A DNA stretch of 64,000 nt from Natronosalvus sp042663485 (GTDB lineage: Archaea > Halobacteriota > Halobacteria > Halobacteriales > Natrialbaceae): NCBI GenBank assembly GCA_042663485.1, contig JBHTAF010000006.1. One strand, written 5' to 3'. Positions 44,051 through 51,742 of this stretch are shown here, in pieces (positions within the stretch are counted from its first letter, which is position 1; each line of letters opens with the position of its first letter). The notes under the pieces are model-generated. The model did no database searches. It saw only the letters and a list, made by a program, of their open reading frames with translations, and had not been told where the DNA came from. Position numbers and translations under genes: made by a program.

Positions 44051-44755
44051 TCACCTCGTTATTAGGCGTTCAACGCCGACCATGGCGTCACGGGTGACGA
44101 GGTCCGCTAGTTCGGCTTCGGAATCGCCCTCTGTTTCCGGTGGACGGCGAGGGAGAACGAGATAGCGCAGGTCCGAGGTGGCATCCCACACGTGAATATC
44201 AACGGAGTCCGGCAGGTCGAGACCGAACTCTCGAAGCACCGATCGAGGTTCTCTGACCATTCGAGAGCGGTATTCTGGTGACTTGTACCAAGTCGGGGGG
44301 AGGCCAAGTAACGACCAGGGATAACACGAACACAGCGTGCAGACGGTTACGTTGTGCTCGTCCCGTGTGTTTTCGACGACCTCGATGTGTTGGTCACCGA
44401 TATCGAAGTCGAATTCCGCGATCGCTGCGTCCGCGTTATTGAGCAGTCTCCGCTTGAACGAGGGGTTAGTCCACGCCTTGGCGACCACGCGTGCGCCGTT
44501 CTGTGGACCGACGTCCTCCTCGTACGACGAAATGGTTGTCTCGACAGCGTCGACCGAGACAATTCCCTTCTCGGCGAGCAAAGACTGAATTGCGCGCGTG
44601 CGTGCTTCGAGTTCGGTCGACGAGTTCGGGTCAGGGTCGCCGTGATCGTGATCGTGATCGCCGTGATCGCTGTGATAATATTCATGGCGTCGCCCCTCAC
44701 CCGGGGAGCCGGGAGACTGTTCGCCCTCCTTACGTTTCTCGTCAGAGTTGTCCAT
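44051..44755 (-). CDS. nthA: Nitrile hydratase alpha subunit, cobalt type
   Basis: A 234-residue alpha subunit. The metal motif is V138-CTLCSC (C139 to C144); Thr after the first Cys marks the non-corrin cobalt type, whereas iron enzymes have Ser. The VxxxWxxNPxFKxxLL-type AKAWTNPSFKRRLL segment and the CSCYPW to PPTWYKSPEYRSRMV region are standard. The N-terminus carries an extra stretch at about 24-42 with repeated His and Asp, encoded by repeats of GTGATC, which could bind metal. It hydrates nitriles to amides with the beta subunit in the cytoplasm. Confidence 0.92.
   Translation of the reverse strand: MDNSDEKRKEGEQSPGSPGEGRRHEYYHSDHGDHDHDHGDPDPNSSTELEARTRAIQSLLAEKGIVSVDAVETTISSYEEDVGPQNGARVVAKAWTNPSFKRRLLNNADAAIAEFDFDIGDQHIEVVENTRDEHNVTVCTLCSCYPWSLLGLPPTWYKSPEYRSRMVREPRSVLREFGLDLPDSVDIHVWDATSDLRYLVLPRRPPETEGDSEAELADLVTRDAMVGVERLITR
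44638..44682. repeat. Hexanucleotide-type repeat coding the His/Asp tract
   Basis: Imperfect tandem copies of CGTGATC/GTGATC lie inside the nitrile hydratase alpha gene. On the coding strand they give alternating His and Asp codons near the N-terminus, so repeat slippage would change tract length in frame. Confidence 0.6.
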
Positions 44756-44792
44756 AGCTCATTTTCAGGTACTCGAATGGTGATAATAAACG

Positions 44793-45497
44793 TTACCCGC
44801 TAGAAGCCGGCGACAGGTGCCGCTCCCAGAGGTCTAGGTGTACGGCGTTCGGTTCATCGTAGGAGCCACCCCACAGTTCGCTGGTGGGAATCTCGACAGA
44901 ATATACGGTGTCAATGTCCGCGTTTTTGTAGTTAACCACCGTCTCGGGAACGGGGAACGGGCCGCGAACGGAACGAACAACGCCTTGTGCTCGTCGAGCG
45001 TACTTCGGCGTGCGAACGTGGCCTTCGGGGTGTCGATTACGGACGATGACATCTTCACCCGGTTGGAACTTGGGTTCGGGTCCGTCAGCGGTCCTGGAGA
45101 ACCGATCGCTCTCGAACTCCGACCGTGCGGTGTCGACGAGATCAACGTCCATCCGGTCGGAGAAGTCGTAATCACCGTTCTCGATGGCCGTCTGCCGGCG
45201 TTCTACCTCCGCTTTCGTGAGGAGTCCCCGCTCAATACAGAGGCGTTCGATCGCCGAGAGCCACCGCTCGTAGTAGCCTGCGATCAGGTACCTCTCGGGA
45301 GGCATCCGCTCGACGGCGTGCCGGAACTCGTCCAGTTCGTAGAAGTCTTGGGCGAGCAGAAGAAGATTCATCGCGAACGCGGTCCGCTCCCAGTCAGCGT
45401 GAAACGTCGCCTCGTCTACGTCCACAGGACCGAAACCGTGCATACCTCCGAGGTCATGAACACCGTTCATAGAATCCGTATCGATTTGAGAGACCAT
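44793..45497 (-). CDS. nthB: Nitrile hydratase beta subunit
   Basis: A 234-residue beta subunit starting MVSQIDTDSMNGVHDLGGMH; the internal ATG at 45470 (MNGVHDLGG) and a longer TTG start at 45539 are alternatives. Family landmarks are GVHDLGGMHGFGPV, the YLIAGYYERWLSAIERL helix region and the SH3-like C-terminal end VYSVEIPTSELWGGS with VHLDLWERHL. It pairs with the alpha subunit encoded 37 bases downstream. Beta first, then alpha, then activator is the cobalt-type gene order. Confidence 0.9.
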   Translation of the reverse strand: MVSQIDTDSMNGVHDLGGMHGFGPVDVDEATFHADWERTAFAMNLLLLAQDFYELDEFRHAVERMPPERYLIAGYYERWLSAIERLCIERGLLTKAEVERRQTAIENGDYDFSDRMDVDLVDTARSEFESDRFSRTADGPEPKFQPGEDVIVRNRHPEGHVRTPKYARRAQGVVRSVRGPFPVPETVVNYKNADIDTVYSVEIPTSELWGGSYDEPNAVHLDLWERHLSPASSG

Positions 45498-45586
45498 AAG
45501 GTTCACTTCACGTTGAGTCACCGGAACCACACCGAGCAAGATCAGTTTGCGAATGAGTTATATGAACGGTCGACAAGCAGTAGTGT

Positions 45587-46996
45587 ATGAACCGTCCTGC
45601 CAAACAGCTAGACAAGTATACGGATCTCGCACGCACGAGGCGTGCTTCGAGGGCACCGCTGCCAGACCCGTATCCAGACAGTGTACTCAGGACGATCCTC
45701 GAAACCGCGAACAGAGCACCGTCTGCCGCCGACGCTCGCCCCTGGGAGTTCATCGTCTTGACAGAAGAGGACCTCAAACGAAAACTGGCCGACATCTTCA
45801 GCGAGGAACCGAAATACAAGGGCCGCATCGACCCCACGTTCCCGCTGGCGGGCAACTCCAAGGAGTTCATCGACGCGCCGGCGACCGTACTTGTCGGCGG
45901 CGATCCACGCTACTATCGTTGGTGGCCGCAAGCCCCACCACGGGCCCCGTACGGCTCAAGAGAAAAGCTATTCCAGCAGAGTCTCGCGATGTGCACGATG
46001 ACACTTCATCTCGCTGGGACCGCTGCAGGCCTCGGAACGACCTGGGTCTCGACTCGAGAGCCAACCCAAGAGAAACTTCGTGACGTACTTGACCTTCCCG
46101 AGTGGTTCCGGATCGTGTCTACGGCCCCGCTGGGCTATCCAGACCTCGACCGAGTTCCACTCTCGAAGTCGCGGATCTCTCTTGACGAGAAACTGCACGA
46201 AGACGCGTTCGACGGAGACAGCGTGCCGACTTATGAGGAGATAATGGCACGTAAGGAAGAGAGCCGCGAAGACGTCTACCAACCATCCGAAGAGGACGAT
46301 AGCCGATGGGAAACGGAGATAACTCTCGACGAGTTTGCGGCGCTATCGCGGTCCCAACACAGCGCTCGCGGGTTCAAGGACGAACCCATCTCCGAGGGAA
46401 CGCTTCAGCAGATTCTTGAAGCCTCTATCGAGTCGCCATCTGCGGCGAACTCCCAGCCGTGGGAGTTCATCCGTGTCCGTGACGAATCAGCCCGTCGACG
46501 GCTCGCTGATATTCTCCATTGGGAACTAGAATACAGGCAGACGGTAGATCCGGACTTCTCCGAGAGCGCGTACCGAGATACTGCGCTGCTTGACATTCCT
46601 CCGAAAAGCGTAATCGATGACGCTGCCGAGGTGATCGTTGTCGCAGGAAACCAGCACCTCGAAAAACTCTGGCCGCAAGTGCCAGACGGATCCCGGCGGA
46701 AGCTGTTCCACCACAGCATCGCTACGGCAACAACCTCGCTTCACTATGGGGCCACTGCGGCAGGGCTGGCAACGAAACTTATCACACCATACGTGGCGAC
46801 CGAGGCGAAGCTTCGCGACGCGCTTAATATGCCGTCTTGGTATCGGATCGAAACAATCGCGTTGCTGGGCGTACCCGACAAGAGTCGAACCGAGGACGTA
46901 ACAACGACGGACGTCGAGTCGAAGATACACCGGAACGGATTGAACGAGGCCCAGATACCGACGACTACCGAGATAGCCAGAGCGTTTCAGAACTGA
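45587..46996 (+). CDS. Tandem-fusion nitroreductase (two FMN-type domains)
   Basis: A 469-residue protein made of two complete nitroreductase-like domains. Domain one (about 12-215) has TRRASRAPLPDPYPDSVLRT, APSAADARPWEFIVL and AAGLGTTWVSTREPTQ. Domain two (about 245-455) has SQHSARGFKDEPISEG, SPSAANSQPWEFIRV and AAGLATKLITPYVATEAKLR. Ordinary nitroreductases are single-domain homodimers of about 200-270 residues, so this may be a built-in heterodimer. Both copies keep the PWEF loop; domain one has ADARPWEF rather than the canonical ANSQPWEF. It is divergent from the nitrile hydratase operon, about 90 bases from nthB. Confidence 0.86.
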   Translation: MNRPAKQLDKYTDLARTRRASRAPLPDPYPDSVLRTILETANRAPSAADARPWEFIVLTEEDLKRKLADIFSEEPKYKGRIDPTFPLAGNSKEFIDAPATVLVGGDPRYYRWWPQAPPRAPYGSREKLFQQSLAMCTMTLHLAGTAAGLGTTWVSTREPTQEKLRDVLDLPEWFRIVSTAPLGYPDLDRVPLSKSRISLDEKLHEDAFDGDSVPTYEEIMARKEESREDVYQPSEEDDSRWETEITLDEFAALSRSQHSARGFKDEPISEGTLQQILEASIESPSAANSQPWEFIRVRDESARRRLADILHWELEYRQTVDPDFSESAYRDTALLDIPPKSVIDDAAEVIVVAGNQHLEKLWPQVPDGSRRKLFHHSIATATTSLHYGATAAGLATKLITPYVATEAKLRDALNMPSWYRIETIALLGVPDKSRTEDVTTTDVESKIHRNGLNEAQIPTTTEIARAFQN

Positions 46997-47096
46997 ATCG
47001 GCGTGTCGCATTTGTCTAACCGAAGGACCGAATACAGGCGATCACCCTAGGAGTGAAAGATAGCTTTACATGAGTTGAACGTTAGACTATATCATA

Positions 47097-47984
47097 ATGC
47101 TTCCCATGAGCAGTATAGTAGTAGCCAATATTTCGCAGTACGCCCTGAACGGCCTCAGCACAGGGATGATCCTGTTCCTGATGGCAACCGGCTTAACGCT
47201 CATTTTCGGGCTAATTGGACTGATTAATTTCGCGCACGGCGTACTCTTCACGCTTGGCGGCTACCTCACGATGGTGATATCGACGTCCACGGGCAGCTAC
47301 TGGATTGGAATCATTGCAGGGATGTTCCTCGTCGGTGCGTTCGGGCTCGTGCTCGAACGCAGCCTGCTGCACCACCTCTACGACAAGCCCCTGCTCGGAT
47401 TTCTTGCGACCTTCGGCATTTGGCTGGTACTCGAAGAGCTAGTACTCTTTAACTGGGGAGGCCAATCATACTCGGTTGTATCGCCGCTTTCGGGCTCAAT
47501 CGACGTATTGGGGACCAGTTATCCCACTCATAGGTTGTTCATCATCGTCGTCGGTCTCGTCGTCGCGGTCGTGTTCGGCGCAATCCTGAACTACACGAGG
47601 CTAGGGCTGGAGATACACGCGACTGCCGTCGACCAGCCGACCGCAGAAATTCTGGGCGTTCAGACCTCGAAAATTTACAGCATCACGTTCTTCACCGGAG
47701 TCGTCCTCGCAGCGTTCGCCGGTGGTCTGATCGCCCCGGTTACCTCCGTTTACCCCTCGCTCGGTACCGAGTATATGCTGTTCGCGTTTCTCATCGTCAT
47801 GGTCGGTGGCCTTGGGAGTTTCCTTGGCTCGTTCTTTGTCAGCCTGGCCATCGGTCTTATTATCAGCTTCGGATCACTCTATATAGCACCGACGTACGTC
47901 ACCATCGGAATCTTCGCGATAGCGATGGGATTCATCTTATTCAAACCACGAGGCCTGTTCGGCACTAGTGGGGTGATGGAATGA
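47097..47984 (+). CDS. Branched-chain-amino-acid-type ABC permease (LivH-like)
   Basis: A 295-residue permease with about eight helices. It starts with the LivH opening YALNGLSTGMILFLMATGLT and LIFGLIGLINFAHGVLFTLG, and has the ATPase-contact stretch ATAVDQPTAEILGVQTSKIY. It overlaps livM by 4 bases (ATGA). The matching ATPases and binding protein are 14-17 kb to the left, which suggests one importer whose genes have been separated. The ATG at 47106 is an alternative start. Confidence 0.88.
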   Translation: MLPMSSIVVANISQYALNGLSTGMILFLMATGLTLIFGLIGLINFAHGVLFTLGGYLTMVISTSTGSYWIGIIAGMFLVGAFGLVLERSLLHHLYDKPLLGFLATFGIWLVLEELVLFNWGGQSYSVVSPLSGSIDVLGTSYPTHRLFIIVVGLVVAVVFGAILNYTRLGLEIHATAVDQPTAEILGVQTSKIYSITFFTGVVLAAFAGGLIAPVTSVYPSLGTEYMLFAFLIVMVGGLGSFLGSFFVSLAIGLIISFGSLYIAPTYVTIGIFAIAMGFILFKPRGLFGTSGVME

Positions 47985-48988
47985 GCGTCAAACAACTCAA
48001 AGAGTCTATCAACGAAAGTGTTGTCGGAAAACGATTTCAGGAGTTCATAAATCATCCGAAAAGTAATTTTCTGCTGATCGGCATGGGTTATCTCCTCCTC
48101 CTCGCAGTCCCGTTTCTTACGGGAAGCTTCTTTACTCGCGTGGTCGCAGAGGCGTTGATTCTCGGTATCCTGGCGGTAGCTGTTAACATTGCTCTCGGAT
48201 ATGTTGGTTTACTCACACTTGCGCCCGCGGCCTTCTTCGGTATCGGAGCGTACTCGGTAGCAAAGATTGTCACCGAGTACGAAGGAACGTACCCTCTGGG
48301 GGTCGTCATTGGCGTCCTTTTGGCCGCCGTCACTGGCTTCATCATTGGCTATGCGCCGATCAAAAAGCGGATGGAGCCAGTATACTTTGCAGTATTCACA
48401 CTTGCATTTGGCGTCATCGCGTACGACTTCACCTATTCCGCGACCGAGTTAACAGGCGGAGCTAACGGACTTGGTTTCGTCAGTTACCCTGAGTTCCTAG
48501 GGATTGATCTCGGTAGTGGGAATCCCCAGTATTACTTCATCCATCTTATGACGACAGTTGTACTCGCTGGTATTTATCTGCTGCTTCGGTCGGATTATCG
48601 ATTGATCCTCCACGGGATCCGCCAGAACGACCGACGTATGCAGTATCTGGGCTATAATACCGGCAGAGAACAGATGATCGCGTGGGTTCTGTCGTGTTCG
48701 TTATCGGCGTTCGCTGGGGCGCTCTATGTCGGCGTGATCGGTCTCGCTGCCCCTTCAATGGTGAGTTTCGACTTGACGGGTGAGGTGATTATCTGGATCA
48801 TCGTCGGCGGGATCGGGACGATAGCGGGACCGTTCATCGCCGCCGTGCTGTTGAATTTCTTGGAAGCAATTCTCGGCGGTGTCTGGGCGGAAGGGTACCT
48901 GATCATCCTAGGAATATTATTTATCTCCTTTGTCTTTCTCCTTCCCGACGGTATCATCGGAAGACTCGATAAACTCCGTGAACGGTGA
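47981..48988 (+). CDS. Branched-chain-amino-acid-type ABC permease (LivM-like)
   Basis: A 335-residue permease with about nine to ten helices and the LivM landmarks ALILGILAVAVNIALGYVGL, LTLAPAAFFGIGAYSVAKIV and the EAA-like loop HGIRQNDRRMQYLGYNTGRE. It pairs with LivH to form the membrane channel. The 4-base overlap shows translational coupling. No ATPase gene follows, and the next gene is a CoA-transferase about 140 bases downstream with its own promoter. Confidence 0.88.
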   Translation: MSVKQLKESINESVVGKRFQEFINHPKSNFLLIGMGYLLLLAVPFLTGSFFTRVVAEALILGILAVAVNIALGYVGLLTLAPAAFFGIGAYSVAKIVTEYEGTYPLGVVIGVLLAAVTGFIIGYAPIKKRMEPVYFAVFTLAFGVIAYDFTYSATELTGGANGLGFVSYPEFLGIDLGSGNPQYYFIHLMTTVVLAGIYLLLRSDYRLILHGIRQNDRRMQYLGYNTGREQMIAWVLSCSLSAFAGALYVGVIGLAAPSMVSFDLTGEVIIWIIVGGIGTIAGPFIAAVLLNFLEAILGGVWAEGYLIILGILFISFVFLLPDGIIGRLDKLRER

Positions 48989-49099
48989 GCTGTTGGCAAG
49001 ATTCCGGCCTCGTCATTGATTCGCAATATCAAACTCGCATTCTTTATCGCTTTCTGCCGCTGCGCAGTTGATCAATGGGGAACGTCTGATTACCCCAGT

Positions 49100-49109
49100 A
49101 ACTAAATAG
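49100..49109 (+). promoter_or_regulatory. TATA-like box of the CoA-transferase/LeuA-like operon
   Basis: AACTAAATAG is centred about 28 bases before the ATG at 49133, compatible with a leaderless transcript. Confidence 0.5.
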
Positions 49110-49132
49110 TGATCACCAGTAGTAGATATTAA

Positions 49133-50338
49133 ATGGGGACCGTTAACCAACCCCTCGACGGACTTCGCGTGATCGATTTTTCAGTAATGATAAGCGGAGG
49201 GTTTGCGACTATGCAACTTGCCGACTTCGGTGCAGACGTGATCTCCGTCGAACATCCGAGTCGACCAGATCCGCTCCGCGAATGGCCGCCGTTCGACGAT
49301 GGCGTGTCGCTGTGGTGGAAGTCCATCGGCCGGAACAAGCGGTGTATCACGCTTGATCTCGCCTCAAAGGAAGGGCGGGCGCTCGCACTCAAACTTGTCG
49401 AAGACGCTGATCTCGTGTTCGAGAACTTCCGTCCAGGGACGCTTGAGAAGTGGGATCTCGGACCGGAAATGCTCCACAAAGTCAACCCAGAACTCGTCCT
49501 CGTCCGTCTCTCAGGATACGGTCAGACGGGGCCTCGATCTGAGAAACCGGGGTTTGGGACGATCGCCGAAGGAATCTCCGGGTGGGCACACGTAAACGGA
49601 TTCCCAGACCGTGAACCACTCCTCCCGCCGATCAGCCTTGCGGACCTGATGGCAGCCCAGTTCGCGATCCATGGCGCCACGTTCGCCCTACTGAACCAGC
49701 TACTTTCGGATGACGAGCAACTGGGAGAGGTGGTCGACATCAGCCTATATGAACCGCTGTTTCGCCTCTTCATAAGTGAGGTCGAAGCGTACGACCGGCT
49801 CGGGATGGTTTCCGAGCGAATGGGGAATCGACATGCGAACGCCGCACCACGAGGAGTATATGAAACGACAGATGGCCACCTGACGCTGTCGGCGTCCTCG
49901 CAGCCGATCTTTGAGAACGTGATGCATGCAATCAATCGGCCTGAGTTGATCGACGATGATCGGTTCGACACAAACGAAAAGCGTGTCGAGAATGTGAATG
50001 TACTTGACGAGATCATCGAATCCTGGACGCAAGCTCGCAGTACTGACGACGCCCTGGAGCGTCTGGAATCCTACGACGCGATCGCCGGCCCAGTCTACGA
50101 CATCGGGGACATCTTCGAGGACGAACACTACGAGGCGCGAAAGGACATTGTTGAGATGGAAGACAGCGAGCTGGGGACTGTCCTGACGCCTGCGGCAATT
50201 CCTAAGTTCTCACAAGCATCTGGCGCCGTGCGCCACGCAGGCCCTCGTCACGGTCGACATAACGAAGAAGTATACCTCGACAAACTCGAACTCGACGAGG
50301 AGACGTACGAGGAACTCCACAAAGAGGGAGTGATCTAG
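49133..50338 (+). CDS. CaiB/BaiF (type III) CoA-transferase
   Basis: A 401-residue family III CoA-transferase. It opens QPLDGLRVIDFSVMISGGFA and contains the catalytic Asp in SLADLMAAQFA (about residue 168), preceded by ENFRPGTLEKWDL and the RLSGYGQTGP segment. These enzymes move CoA between carboxylic acids through Asp-acyl intermediates. The LeuA/HMG-lyase-fold gene follows after 3 bases, so the CoA-thioester made here is probably a substrate or product of that enzyme. Confidence 0.88.
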   Translation: MGTVNQPLDGLRVIDFSVMISGGFATMQLADFGADVISVEHPSRPDPLREWPPFDDGVSLWWKSIGRNKRCITLDLASKEGRALALKLVEDADLVFENFRPGTLEKWDLGPEMLHKVNPELVLVRLSGYGQTGPRSEKPGFGTIAEGISGWAHVNGFPDREPLLPPISLADLMAAQFAIHGATFALLNQLLSDDEQLGEVVDISLYEPLFRLFISEVEAYDRLGMVSERMGNRHANAAPRGVYETTDGHLTLSASSQPIFENVMHAINRPELIDDDRFDTNEKRVENVNVLDEIIESWTQARSTDDALERLESYDAIAGPVYDIGDIFEDEHYEARKDIVEMEDSELGTVLTPAAIPKFSQASGAVRHAGPRHGRHNEEVYLDKLELDEETYEELHKEGVI

Positions 50339-50341
50339 CGT

Positions 50342-51451
50342 ATGGAAGCAATTGAGACGGCCGAGGTACTTGTAAGCGATGTTACGCTGCGAGAGGGAAA
50401 TCAGCGGCCAGGCAAGTCATATTCGGTCGCCCAAAAGGTGCGTGCAGGGCGCGCGCTTGATCGTCTCGGGGTCGACTACATCCAGGCAGGATTCCCGATA
50501 GCTGGCAAGACCGACAAACAAGCGATCACGGAACTCGGAGAGGACGTGAGCGCCGATGTGGTCGGGTTAGCCCGGGCCAAGCCCGGTGACGTCGAGGCAG
50601 CGAGCGCGGCCGAGACAGATGCCGTCGATATAATCATTCCGGCCTCAAAAAAGCTTCTGAAACATATGCTCGGGAAGCCTCGGGGCCGGGCTTGGGAGAT
50701 GACGGAAGAAGCCGTTTCAGTCGCGCAGGATCAAGGGCTCGAAGTCCATCTCACTCTTGTAGACGCATTCCGGGCGGACCCAGACGTTGTACGTGTCGCT
50801 TTCGATCGGTTCCCCAATGTGTCGTACATCACACTCGCAGATACGGTAGGCGCGCGAACGCCGACAGCGATCCACTCGGTTCTTCGGGATCTCCGCGGAG
50901 ATATTGAGTTTTCACGGCTTGGCGTGCACTTTCACGACGACATGGGCGTCGCAACCGCCAACGCTCTCGTCGCCGCGAAGGCCGGCGCCACGAAAATCGA
51001 CGTGAGCGTTGCTTCGATCGGCGAACGAGCGGGAAACACAGCACTGGAGGAGTTCGTCGTCGCGGGAAGAACATCCGCGGAGGTCAACTTCGCGCTCGAC
51101 TCGTCAAAGCTCATCCCTGAATGCCGTGACGTACTTGACGCTCTTGAGGAATCTGTATCCGCGGAAAAATCGATCCTGGGCAGCGATGTATTCGCGCACG
51201 AATCGGGTCTCCACACTGCAACTATGCTGGATGACCCTAGTACGTTTGAACCGTTCGATCCTGAATTGTTTGGCGGCAATCGTATCCTGCTGTTCGGCGA
51301 CGGAACGGGCCGAACCGCTGCACGTCGGCTGTTGGCGTACTGTGACATCGAACCGACCGACAACGTTGTCACGGAGTACCTCGACCTACTCTCGGAGCGC
51401 GGCCCTGTCGAACTCGATGATGCGCTGAATATTGCGAAGGAGCACCTATGA
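50342..51451 (+). CDS. LeuA/homocitrate-synthase-like DRE-TIM metallolyase
   Basis: A 369-residue TIM-barrel protein. The DRE motif is read as VTLREGNQRPG, the metal-binding His pair as GVHFHDDMGVATANALVAAK, and the GERAGN signature of the isopropylmalate/homocitrate/citramalate synthase group is present. The length equals the short forms without the LeuA C-terminal regulatory domain. The first Asp of DRE is shifted (SDVTLRE). It probably condenses an acyl-CoA with a 2-oxoacid, or cleaves such a product, in partnership with the adjacent CoA-transferase. The exact substrates are unknown. Confidence 0.8.
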   Translation: MEAIETAEVLVSDVTLREGNQRPGKSYSVAQKVRAGRALDRLGVDYIQAGFPIAGKTDKQAITELGEDVSADVVGLARAKPGDVEAASAAETDAVDIIIPASKKLLKHMLGKPRGRAWEMTEEAVSVAQDQGLEVHLTLVDAFRADPDVVRVAFDRFPNVSYITLADTVGARTPTAIHSVLRDLRGDIEFSRLGVHFHDDMGVATANALVAAKAGATKIDVSVASIGERAGNTALEEFVVAGRTSAEVNFALDSSKLIPECRDVLDALEESVSAEKSILGSDVFAHESGLHTATMLDDPSTFEPFDPELFGGNRILLFGDGTGRTAARRLLAYCDIEPTDNVVTEYLDLLSERGPVELDDALNIAKEHL

Positions 51452-51742
51452 ACTGGACAAAGCATAAGACATTGACAATAACGGCAGTTGCTTAAGTTCG
51501 CCGACGAGCGGAACAGTTCGTATGAACGGATGAGATTAACACACTACGAGATGAGAACTGAGATGAAGCCTGTTAATTGTTCGACTATCGTCGCGATACG
51601 AACGGATACGGCTGGAACGGGAGGGCGATACTGGGGTCAAATTTACTTCAAACTCTATAACCTGTTTACTTCTCAAACTGGGTAATAGGTACTGCCTGCT
51701 CATAGGAACAGTTTTAGAACTAGGGGTCATGTTATTGATTGT

